NCBI GenBank assembly: GCA_019633425.1 | Contig: WSUB01000128.1 | Location: 58,604 to 122,603 of the forward strand | Reading direction: 5' to 3' | DNA length: 64,000 nucleotides | Origin: Tulasnella sp. 424 | Taxonomy: Eukaryota; Basidiomycota; Agaricomycetes; Cantharellales; Tulasnellaceae | Shown: positions 43,926 to 53,929 of the stretch, in pieces | Numbering within the stretch: position 1 is the first letter of the stretch | How the letters are laid out: each line of letters starts with the position of its first letter | The notes under the pieces: generated by a model | The model's input: only the letters and a program-made list of their open reading frames with translations | Databases searched by the model: none | What the model was told of the DNA's origin: nothing | Made by a program: the position numbers and the translations under genes

Positions 43926-46305
43926 ATGCGAAAAGACGGGAACCACGATGCCGGTCCCAGCGGTTTGCCTGGCTCATCGTCCAACCCCGAAGCTTCCTCG
44001 AGTAGATTCCAGCCAAGCGTCAATATGGTACGTCGCCCTCAAGTCACAAACGGCAACTCCGACATCTCACCGAAACAATGTCTCGTTCGTAGAGGGATAG
44101 GCTCGAAAAGCTTGCGGAATGGCGGATCGACCAATCCTCCATCGAGTTCCCTAAGGAGGCTTGCCAGGTCTCGGGGGGACACGCGACGGTTTCACAAGCC
44201 CTTTTAGCTTCTACCCCCGGTGGCAAAGACAGAACGATCAAATCAGATCCCACCAAAAACAAAGGTCTCAACCCAGCTGGCAGTGCTGGGAAAACCTCTC
44301 ATTGGCGGAAGGTCTGTACTGCCCAGCATTTCCAGCCTTTGACCGGGACATCGAGGCGCTCATCAAGTCAACTATCACAGGCTGTAGCGGTGAAAGAGAT
44401 GAAGATGTCAGACGATATAATGCGGGAATTGGGGGTCAGAATACTTCATCCAATTGCGTAGGGGTTTCAGTGCTGAGTATCCTGTCGGTTCAGTTGACGG
44501 TCAGAGAAGCGGAATTTTTGGTGAAGTTATCGCATGAAAACATCATCAAACTCGAAGGGTCCGTGGAAGATTTGTCTAAGGATATCGTTTGGCTGGTCTT
44601 TCCCTGGCAAGAAAACGGTACCTTGCGGGACTTCATCGCCTCAGCAGAGTGGGAAGTTCCTGAACGGATCTCGCTGGTACGACCGAACCGAAAACTGTTC
44701 TTCAATCAACCTCTGACACTCTTGACTCCAGATTAACGATGTGGCTAGAGGCGTGGAATACCTCCATAGTCGACGGCCTCCCATATGCCACGGTGACCTC
44801 AAATCTGTAGGTTTCAACAACATCTTGACGGTACACCTGGCTAACGTTGTTCTATGCTCTGCAGTTAAACGTATTGGTAAATTCAAAATGCCGCGCCGTA
44901 ATTACCGACTTTGGATCAGCCCGTCGTCTTAAAACTAAGAATCTCAACAAGGAGACGAAGCCAGCGCCAAACAACTTGAAGCCCCGGGGGGAGCTTTCGC
45001 TGGAAGCAACGTTCTGTGCCTCCACCAATACCATAACGCTGACCGGAGATCATTACACCCTTCGTTGGGCTGCCCCAGAGCTATTGTACGAGGAGGAATC
45101 TGGTCTCTATAGTGACATCTGGGCATTGGGCTGGGTAGCGTACGAGGTAACGTCAGAATCGTACTCGTATCTATGCGTATTCGCCGCTCAAAAAACTTCG
45201 ACGTAGGTCATGACCGGCTTCATCCCGTTTCAAGGCGTCAAGGACACGGTAGTTATCAAGCGCGTCGTTCAGGGAGATCTCCCCTCTATCACTGGCGACG
45301 CCCGTATGTCGTTGATCCAGGCGCTTTGCTCCCTCATGGTTGTGTGTTGGAGCATCGACCCCAGCAAGCGACCGACTGCCGAGAATTGCCGAAGGTCAAT
45401 CAGCTGGATGGCGAGTAGTTTTCATTAGGATCGGTTACGGCTATTGATCGATTTCGATACAGCCCATGGTTATTCCAAACCCTGTTCGGACCTCGGATAC
45501 AGCGGGCTCGGGGGCTCGCTCTCCCGACCTTCTTATGCAACTGGGAGAGATGCACTTCCGGCAGGGTGACTACTACAACGCATTGGACTGCCATACCAGA
45601 GCTCTGGGTGGCTACGAAGATGCCGGCAACAGGAAAGGAATGGTGGCTGCGCTGGTGCAACTGGGACAGGTGCATCGGTTTCGGGATGAACTCAAACAGG
45701 CCATTCTATGCTACTCGCAGGCCCTAGAAATCGGCATCGACATCGGCGACAGACGAGGGAGAGCCGATGCGCTTTGGGGTCTCGCTGAGGTGCATATGTT
45801 TCAAGACGAGTACAGCCAGGCCATCACACTCTACTCGGAGGTCCTACAAATCCGCACGGACATCGGCGACGGACGAGGGAGAGCGGATGCTCTGTTCGGT
45901 CTCGCCGAGGTGCATCGGCTTCGAGCCGAGTACAGCCAGGCCAATACGTTCTACTCCGAGGCCCTAGAAATCCGCACAGAAATCGGTGACAGTCAAGGGA
46001 AAGCCTCTGCTTTTCGGGGTCTCGCTGAGGTGAATCGGGTTCGAAATGAGTTCAGCCAAGCCATCACGCTCCTTTCGGAAGCCTTGCAAATCTCTGCCGA
46101 CATCGGCGACCGATACGGGAGAGCTGCCGCTCTGTCGTTCCTTGCTGACGTGCATCGCGATCAGGAAGACCACAGCGAGGCGATTCTTCTTTATACCGAA
46201 GCTGCTGAAGTCTTTGAAGAAATCGGAGACACTCAGTCGTTGGCTTATGCCTCGAGCCAAGCTGCTGAACTCCGTCAATTATCTAGTCGAGAGGAAGCCA
46301 CATGA
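43926..46305 (+). CDS. Protein kinase fused to six TPR repeats (K2)
   Basis: A multi-exon gene. Exon 1 (43926-44027) encodes MRKDGNHDAGPSGLPGSSSN. Exon 2 (from 44093) carries a Gly-loop-like VSGGHATVSQALLAS and, after a probable 69-nt intron (44312-44380), the anchoring lysine in AVAVKEMKMS. Later exons give LTVREAEFLVKLSHENIIKL, NGTLRDFIASAEWEVPERISL, catalytic CHGDLKS (44789) spliced to LNVLVNSK, DFGSAR (44907), RWAAPELLYEEE, DIWALGWVAYE and MTGFIPFQ. The kinase-TPR intron starts with GC instead of GT (45411). The TPR exon (PMVIPNPVRTSD ... EVHRLRAEYSQANTFYSEAL) holds six 40-residue units and ends at 46305. The Lys, HGD Asp and DFG Asp are all present. Predicted active Ser/Thr or Tyr kinase with a protein-binding tail; target unknown. 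Confidence 0.85.
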
Positions 46306-47029
46306 TACTTCGCGGGGACATTCCAGATTGAACAGGACCTTTTGTGGATTCTACCCCACAATTCATGTATCTACGCATACTATGATGTACAACGCCTCAT
46401 GATTTACTTTCCGCTGGTCGCATTTCTGGTTCTCCGTCTCAGACTCTCGATCATTCTTGTTTAGAATATCATCTTCGAACGAATGATAGGAGCAGTATGC
46501 TCCGAAGGATCTTGAATTCAGCCCTCGCCCCCACAAAAGCGGCCTGCTTCCTGTTAGCGTGACAGGGTTTGTCCACTTTCCACCCACACGAATCAAACGT
46601 TGCCGAGCACGCCAAGCGACCTTGCATAATGCTCAATACTAAATCGGTTCGACGGTAAAAGTAACCTTGAACGGCTTCACCCAATCCAGACGGCGGCCCT
46701 CCCAAATTCCCTTTTTTCGGCTCGCAAACTCCTGAATTTTATATTGCTTGAACGCACGTGCTAAGTAGCGACCGCACAACCAACCCAGCCAAAGAAGAGA
46801 CTCAAATAAAGTAAAATGAGAGTACACGAGGTATAGTACAATTGACGAACCGGGGGATTATCCGTCCAAGCAAGCCAAAAGAAAAAGAAACGAATGTGGT
46901 AAAGCACAACAAGAAAAGCAAGCCACGGCGATCGCCTCTCCAACCAAGAATACTCGTTACCAACAACAATCAAATCCCAGACATCCCCGACCCCCCCCCC
47001 CGGGGCCAAATTCCCAGCTCCAGCTTTTG
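46306..47029. other. Conserved 3' flank of K2
   Basis: No gene. The block near 46,490-46,860 (GATC-TTGAATTCAG, AAAGCGGCCTG, GACGGCGGCCCT, GAGTACACGAGGTATAGTA) recurs after K3 (51,520-51,900) and K4 (59,560-59,920), so it belongs to the duplicated unit. A run of ten C lies near 46,988. Confidence 0.6.
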
Positions 47030-48313
47030 CCGTTCATCACCTATTATACATCTAACTCTCATCCTCCGCACTACCCATAGCGAACGCCCTGCCGATCGAA
47101 TCGCCCAGGTTTCGGTCCACCCTAGGCGCGGTGGACCGGCCGCCTGAGCTGCCTTGACCGCTTACGGAGCCGGTTCTGTTGTGTCGTAAGCTGTCGTCTC
47201 CGGAGTTCCAGTTCTCGAAACTTCGACGACTTCCGATTGGAACAGTCTAACCGAACAGGGGGTGCCCGTCAGCCGAGGACAAACGAGATGAAGCGACAAC
47301 AAGAGTACGAGGAAAAACTCACGCCATCTCAGGCTCCTTCGCTCTACCACCACGTCTCTCCGAATTCCCCACATGCAAACGTAGCCGCAGCAGGTCCGTC
47401 AAAGATCCTAGCCTCTCCATGGTCCGCAGGGAAACAATGCCCGACGCCAACTACGTTGCTGGCAAAGCCGGTTTCCGATGCCGCCGAGCGTCTAAGATGA
47501 TTGCCCACTGCATCTCTAAGCCTGAAAATTCTTGAGAAGGGACGTCCTCTACGACAGTCCTGCGATATAAAGACGGCAACGTTAAACCCGAGCGTTGGGA
47601 ACGAGATCGACCGAAGTTGTATGCACTTACGACCGTCGATACGCTTGTGACCGGTCGATCTTAATCGTATGGGAGAGAAGTTGAAGACATTCGAATTGGG
47701 TCGTAAGGATCATAGTCGTTGCTCGACGTTAGTCCTCGTGATGAAGGGTAGTATTGATTGTTTGACAGGGAAGGATCGGGGCCGAGCGGCATGCTGGGAC
47801 ATCTATTCTCGGAGATATCCGATTGCCAGGGAAAAGAGCAAGCCTAGGTCAATTTTCTATTTATTTCCTTTATTTATTTCGTAGTATTCCGTGGGCGGAC
47901 ACGTTTTTGCGTGTGGGTTAATCGGATGCGTTTTTATTCACCGATAGATAGCAGACGAGCTAAGATCGGTTTGGATTACTGGCAATAAGAGGCTAGACGT
48001 TGATAGTGGGGAAGCCTGACGTGGCGAGAGTGGTGCGAGTCGAGGACTGAGTGGAGAGCCAGTTGGTGGAAGATCAAGTTAAGGTGCGTAAGGTGGTTTT
48101 GGAAGAGGGTCGAGTGGGTCGGCCAGTAAGTCATTTGCAATGTGAGTAGCTGCGGAGAGGGGGTGGTGGAAGGGAAAGGACGGTGAACTTACCTGGCCCC
48201 GGGGGTTGGTATCTAAAAGGAGTTGAAGTGATGGTCGGTGATCCCCCGTACCCGGAAGAGGAGGAAGTGCTTCGGTATGACTAAGGATAGCGTATGGAAT
48301 AGGCCGCTGACAT
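47030..48313 (-). pseudogene. U-family relic 1
   Basis: Minus-strand remains of a U1-like gene. The ATG at 48313 (MSAAYSIRYP) is followed at once by TAG. Central exons are largely deleted. What remains is a scrap of exon 5 near 47,430-47,350 (ARIFDGPAAATFA) and the C-terminal exon (SGDDSLRHNRTGSVSGQGSS ... GRAFAMGSAEDES), where the family's Trp before MYNR has become TAG. Two stops and large deletions make it dead. Confidence 0.75.
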
Positions 48314-48445
48314 TTTGCTGGGAGCAAAGAGGAAATGGAGGAGGACCGGACAAGGGGGAAACGATATCGATGTTGTATTGGGTCACAGATAAAACAAACT
48401 GGCACCAGAATTCATTAGCCGCCACGAGGGATTATGAGAGAAGAA

Positions 48446-48990
48446 AGTAAAGAGGTCTCGGACAAGTCTTGCTCGGCGTGTGGTCATGACGTCATGGCCC
48501 TGTTCGGCCACCGGACATTGACATATTCATCCTGTAAGAGCACACAGTTGGGGTCTTGGGTGAAAAGAACCAGACAATAATTTGCTGGATCATGCGCGGT
48601 TTGCATGGACTGCAAGTGCGGTGGACCTCGAGGTGACGATGGGCGTGTTCGGCATGAGAAGCTCGGCGGCAGATCTCGACAAACCTGGACGGGACTAGAG
48701 GGACGCATGAACAGTCTTTGCTTCCTCTCCCTCCTTGGTTGTACGACATCCCTGATCCAGCCAAAACTGCCTCTTAGCATTGTGTGGTGGGGCACTGCGG
48801 TGGCGGCGCGTGATCATGGAAGATCATATTGATTTTGCGCGCGGCATTGGCGATAGAACCCCGAACCCCCTTTTTGGCCACGATTGACCAGTCATCCATC
48901 AACACCCCCTTTTCCCCTCTCTGCGACCCAGCCCACTGCAGAACACCAACTCTTACAATCACTCCGAGCCCTTCTCGCTAAGGACTTTAA
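48446..48990 (+). promoter_or_regulatory. Kinase promoter block, unit 2, with CRE-like palindrome
   Basis: Same order of motifs as unit 1 without the TIR element; TGACGTCA lies at 48,487-48,494, about 500 bp before the K3 ATG. The U relic start (48313) lies only 130 bp to the left and points away, so this may have been a two-way promoter. Confidence 0.65.
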
Positions 48991-51361
48991 ATGCAAACTG
49001 ACGGCAGCCAAAATGCCGGTCCCAGTGATTTGCCTGGCTCATCGTCGAACCCCGACGATTCCTCGAGTAGATTCCAGCCGAGCGCCAATATGATACGTCG
49101 CTCTCAGATCACAAACAGCAATTCCAACATCTCACCGAAACAATGTCTCGTTCGTAGAGGGATAGGCTCGAAAAGCTTGCGAAATGGCGGATTGACCAGT
49201 CCTCCATCGAATTCCCTAAGGAGGCTCGTCAGGTCGTGGGGGGCCACGCGACGGTTTCCCAAGCCTTTTTGGCCTCTCCCTCCGGCCGCGAAGACAGAAC
49301 GAACCAATTCGATCCCCCCCAAAACAAAGGTCTCGACTCAGGTGGCAGTGCCGGAGAAACCTCTCCCCAGCGGAAGGTCTGTACGGCTCAACATCGCCAG
49401 CCATTGATCGGCACGTCGACGTCGAGCCGCTCATCAATTTTAATCTCACAGGCTGTGGCGGTAAAGAAAATGAAGATCTCGGAGGATATAGCGCGGGTAT
49501 CGGGGGTCAGAATACTTCATTCAATTGCATAGGGCTTTCAGTGCTAAGGTTGTTTTTCTCGGTTCAGTTAACAGTCAGAGAAGCGGAATTCTTGGTCGGA
49601 CTTTCCCACTCAAACGTCATCGAGCTCGAGGGATTTGTCGAGGACCTATCCCAGGATATAATCTGGCTGGTCTTCCCCTGGGAAGAAAACGGCACCTTGA
49701 GGGACTTTATCGCGTCGGCTGAGTGGGAAATTCCTGAACGGATCTCTCTGGTACGATTTAGCTACTTTTGTCGAACCAGCTCTGAAAGATCGTGCTCTAG
49801 ATTTTCGACGTGTCCCGTGGAGTGGAGTACCTCCATAGCCGACAGCCACCAATATGCCACGGCGACCTGAAATCGGTAGGTTCCAACAGCGTCACGATGA
49901 GATACTGGGCAAACCTTCCCTTTATGCTTCTCAGATAAACGTACTGGTCAACTCCGAATGCCGCGCGGTAATTACCGACTTTGGATCAGCCCGTCGTCTT
50001 AAACCCGAGGATCTCAACAAGGAGACGAAGCCAGCTCAAAACAAGTCCCCGGGGCCGCTTTTGCTGGACGCAGCGTTCTGTGCATCGACCAATACCATAA
50101 CGCTGACAGGAGATCATTACACCCTTCGTTGGGCTGCCCCAGAGCTGTTGTACGAGGAAGAGCCTAGCCTCTGCAGCGACATCTGGGCGTTGGGGTGGGT
50201 AGCATACGAGGTATCGTCAAAGCCGTACTAGTATCTATTCGGATTCGAGGCTCAAAGAAACTCCGACGTAGGTCATGACCGGCTTCATCCCGTTTCAAGA
50301 CGTCAAGGACACGGTTGTTATCAAGCGCGTCGTTCAGGGAGATCTCCCCTCCATCACTAACGACGCCCGCATGTCGTTGATCCAAGCGCTTTGCTCGCTC
50401 ATGCTTGTGTGTTGGAGCATCGACCCCAGCAAACGGCCGACTGCTGAGGATTTCCGAAAGTCGATCAACTGGACGGTGAGTCGTGCTCGTTAGGATCGGT
50501 TACGACGATTGATCGATTTTGATACAGCCCATGGTTATTCCAAACCGTATTCGGACCTCGGATACAGCGGGTTCCAGGGCTCGTTCTCCCAGGCTTCTGG
50601 TGAGACTGGGAGATATGCACTGGCAGCAGGGTGACTACCTCAATGCGTTGGACTTCTATACCAAGGCAGTGGGCGGCTATACCGACCCGAAAGGAAAAGC
50701 AACCGCGCTGGTGCAACTGGGGCAGGTGCATCGGTTTCGAGGCGAGTACAGCCAGGCCATTCCATTCTACTCGGAAGCCCTAACAATCTCCACCGGCATC
50801 GGCGACGGACAAGGGAGAGCCGATGCTCTGTTCGGTCTCGCTGAGGTGCATCGGGGTCGGAGCGAGTACAGCCAGGCCGTTATATTCTACTCGGAGGCCC
50901 TAGAAATCCGCACCGACACCGGCAACAGGCCAAGGAGAGCCGATGCTCTTTGGGGTCTCGCTGACGTGCATCGGGTTCGAGCCGAGTACAGTCACGCCAT
51001 CACATTATTCTCGGAGGTCCTACAAATCTACACCGAAATCGGCGACAAAGGCAGGAAAGCTATGACTCTTCGGAGTCTCGCTGGCGTGCATCGGCTTCAA
51101 TATGAGTTCAGCCAGGCCATCACACTCCTTTCGGAAGCTCTGCAAATCTGTACCGACATCGGCAACCGATACGGAAGAGCTGTCACTCTGTCGCGCCTTG
51201 CTGACGTGCATCGCGATCAGGAGGACCACAGCGACGCTATTCGACTTTATACCGAAGCTGCTGAAGCCTTTGAAGAAATCGGACACACTGGGGGGGTGGA
51301 TTATGCCTCGAACCAAGCTGCTCAAGTCCGTCAATCATCTAATCGAGAAGAGGGCACATGA
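48991..51361 (+). CDS. Protein kinase fused to six TPR repeats (K3), first splice donor lost
   Basis: Paralog of K2. Exon 1 encodes MQTDGSQNAGPSDLPGSSSN, but the GTACGT donor present in K2 and K4 reads ATACGT here (49,093). Without splicing, the first frame runs into kinase sequence out of register and stops near 49,405. All later exons are in good order: GGHATVSQAFLAS, VAVKKMKIS, LTVREAEFLVGLSHSNVIEL, CHGDLKS, INVLVNSE, DFGSAR, RWAAPELLYEEE, DIWALGWVAYE, MTGFIPFQ, a normal GTGAGT intron at 50,476 and six TPRs ending at 51361. Either an alternative donor or start is used, or the gene has just lost function. Catalytic Lys and both Asp residues are still present. Confidence 0.72.
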
Positions 51362-53126
51362 TACTTCACGCGGACATTCCAGAATGAACGGGACCTCTCG
51401 TTGGTTCATGTATCTATATCTGCGATGTACAACGCCTCATGATGTACCTTCTGCTGGTCGCATTTATGACTCTCCCTCTCAGAATCCTTGTTCAGATTAT
51501 TATCTTCGAACGACTGAGAGGAGCCGTATACTCTGAGGGATCCTTGAATTCAGACCTAGCCGTACAAAAGCGGCCTGTTTCGTGTTGGCTTGACAGAGCT
51601 TGTCCACCTTCCTCCCACACGAATCAAGCGTTGTCCAGGATGCCAAGCAGCTTTGCACAATACTCACTATTAAATCGGTTTGACGGTAAAAGGTGACCCT
51701 CGCCAGTTTCAACCACTCCAGACGGCGGCCCTCGCACATTACCATTTTTTCGGCTCGCTGCGTAGGCTCCTGAATTTTTATTGCTTGAACGCACTAGCGA
51801 CCGCATAGCCATACCGACGCAAACAAGAAATTCAAATAAAATAAAGGAGAGTACACGAGGTATAGTATAATTGATAAACGGGGGGATTATCAGTCCAACC
51901 AAGCCAAAAATCGGATGTAGTAAAGTCCAACTAGAAAGGCCGCGCTTCGCTCCGGCCGGTATCTAACGGTTCCTGAGCCACACTCTTAAGAGCAAACTTT
52001 CCTCGCAGGCGATATACCCTTGCAGCCCCCGATGCAGTGTTAGGCCTAAAGCATCATCGAGTGTCCAAATGTCAAAATAAGTTAAGGTCAAGCCCTTTTG
52101 GTCTGCGGATGGTGGTCTTAACGTGCCATGAGTGAGATGAGGCACAAAATGAGGGTTTATGTCGTTGGAAGAAATATTTTAGTTTCTATTCACAGCAGTT
52201 TACAGACTCTTCCGCTGCCTCCTTTCTGAGTCAGGGTAGCAAGTTCAAGGGAGGATTCAGGGGGGATCTTGCCGCCTGGAGTGCTAATTTGCTGATAACA
52301 TCGGCCTTGTGCAATTTCAGTAGACTATTCAAAATATCTGGACCGAGATTCGAACCGGAAGTGTCCAGCCAGTTAATTCGATGAAGATGTGAGAGTGGCG
52401 AAAGCTTTGGTGATCGATTGGGCCCGAGTTGGGCTTTTTGACAGCTGTTGGTGCTCAGCTCATCAATAATCCCAGGTCCCAGTTGTTTTGTGGTCCTCAC
52501 CACCTTCCTTGTTGGAGTTTACTCGCTATTGCTTGGAGTCAACGGTCAGAATCACGTGCGAGAATAGAAGAGTAGTAATGAAGCTGAAGAAAGTTTTCAA
52601 ATAGGATAGGCCGAGTGTAGGCGGAACAAACCGTAAGATAGGTGCACTTCTCAAACGCGAGTGACTGGGAAACTGTGAGAGGCCGTTAAAGAATTAAGGG
52701 TAGCTCCTGGAGCTCTAGTTGTAGTCTAGTAAGAATAAACGGGATGGCCAGTCCTATTCGGCCCAATATATCCTCAGTTCAGTTCAATCTGCGGTAGGGT
52801 CAGTGGAGGAACTGTTCTGATCCGACCTCCTATTAAAGGTGTACCACAGCACGTTGCCCAAACATGGAACTAATCGGTCCTACCGATGCAACTCGTTCTG
52901 TGGCGTCAATGGCCAAAAGAAGTCGGTACAGAGCCTATCTCGCTCGCATTTGGTGGTCCGATAACAGTTCACAAACATATAGTGAATTTTGATCGAAGGA
53001 AATGTGTTATGTATTATTTACAAAACTATTGTTCCAAGTCCCTGAGTCCTCGATGGGCCTCCTATTGAATGAGAGTCGCGCAGTAGAGGTTGTGGACAGG
53101 AGGGAACTTCGCCTCTGCGTCGGGCT

Positions 53127-53175
53127 CAAATTGGCCTGAAGTTCAGGCCCTGAACTTCGCGCTGAAGCCAATTTG
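53127..53175. repeat. Hairpin-forming palindrome
   Basis: Perfect core GAAGTTCAGG-C-CCTGAACTTC at 53,138-53,158, flanked by outer arms CAAATTGGC and GCCAATTTG. It lies in the foreign segment of unit 2. Confidence 0.8.
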
Positions 53176-53609
53176 ATTGAGGCTGATGCACCAGCTAAAC
53201 GCTCTAGCGTGCGTTCGATTGGAACACCCACGGAATTGAGGGTAGAGTGGTCGACTACAGCTCGGGATGGATGGAGGCCTGCCGGTCATGGATTGGTAGG
53301 CGGCTGTGCTTGGGGACCGCGCCTTGGCTGGTCGACTTGTATTTGTCATCATCGCTGCTGTTGTGGCCGCCGTTACCTTTGTTGTAGTCGTTGTCGTTGT
53401 TATAGTCGGTGCCTTCCCCGGTTCTTTGCTTAATCAGCAAGGAGGAGAGTGAGGGATGGAGAGGGGGGGAATAGAAAAACGACCCGCATAGACTCGGACG
53501 AAGTGGATTTTCGCGTCAAAGTGTTTGGGGTATTGTTGTGGTACACTATTAGGGGGATTGGATAATGAAAGATGTGCGGGAGGGGAACTAAGCAATGTTG
53601 AAACACCAG

Positions 53610-53733
53610 CCAATGAGTAAATTAGAAAAGGACTTCCGCATCGGCCAATGAGAATTAGAGAATAGAACATATAAACAGCCAATGAGCAAATTGGAAAATC
53701 CGCTCCACCTCGCTCCACCATGCAAAAGCCAAT
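53610..53733 (+). promoter_or_regulatory. Cluster of four CCAAT motifs
   Basis: CCAAT occurs at 53,610, 53,645, 53,679 and 53,729, the first three as GCCAATGAG followed by AAATT-like sequence, spaced about 35 bp. This could be a CBF/HAP-type binding array or simply a degenerate tandem repeat. No gene start lies immediately downstream on the plus strand. Confidence 0.45.
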
Positions 53734-53782
53734 TAGGTTTTGCATTCCCCTAGCAACCGCCGTTGTTAGGCTAGCCCTCCTG

Positions 53783-53822
53783 TGTGGATAATATAAGGTA
53801 AATGTGGATAATATAAGGTAAA
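53783..53822 (+). repeat. Two perfect 20-bp tandem copies
   Basis: The unit TGTGGATAATATAAGGTAAA is present twice with no spacer, at the right edge of the foreign insertion in unit 2. Confidence 0.9.
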
Positions 53823-53929
53823 TAAGACAAGGCAAGCCACAGCGATCACCTCTCAACCAAGAATCTTCATCACCCACAAAATCGAACCCAGACATCCCCG
53901 ACCACCTGACAAAATTCCCAGCTCCAGCT

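Larger units (their letters stand above)
42730..48440. repeat. Segmental duplication unit 1 (K2 plus U relic)
   Basis: First of three direct copies. Homology to units 2 and 3 starts near 42,735 (AGGAGCTCGAGGGAAT) and runs through the kinase promoter block, the K2 gene, a 3' flank (46,490-46,860), and a minus-strand U-family relic with its promoter (47,030-48,440). The only large extra piece is the TIR element at 43,226-43,799. Confidence 0.85.
51955..53815. mobile_element. About 1.86-kb foreign insertion in unit 2
   Basis: Units 1 and 3 run straight through the site (CAACAAGAAAAGCAA), whereas unit 2 breaks after CTAGAAAGGC and resumes at GACAAGGCAAGCC, so AAGGC may be a target duplication. 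The left end can fold (GGCCGCGCTTCGCTCCGGCC). Inside are a 48-bp hairpin at 53,127-53,175, a GTT/CGT trinucleotide tract (53,380-53,415), four CCAAT motifs (53,610-53,733) and a 2 x 20-bp repeat. A minus-strand frame at 52,231-52,503 (LSHLHRINWLDTSGSNLGPD) has no recognised relative. No transposase was seen. Confidence 0.6.

Noticed and set aside
43926..51361. Interpretation of K2-K4 TPR exons as separate genes
   Set aside because: They lack their own promoters and join the kinase exons in frame through introns at the same place, as in K1.
52231..52503. Minus-strand 90-codon frame in the unit 2 insertion as a gene
   Set aside because: No recognisable family, no splice or promoter support, and it lies inside an element. 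Mentioned only within the insertion entry.
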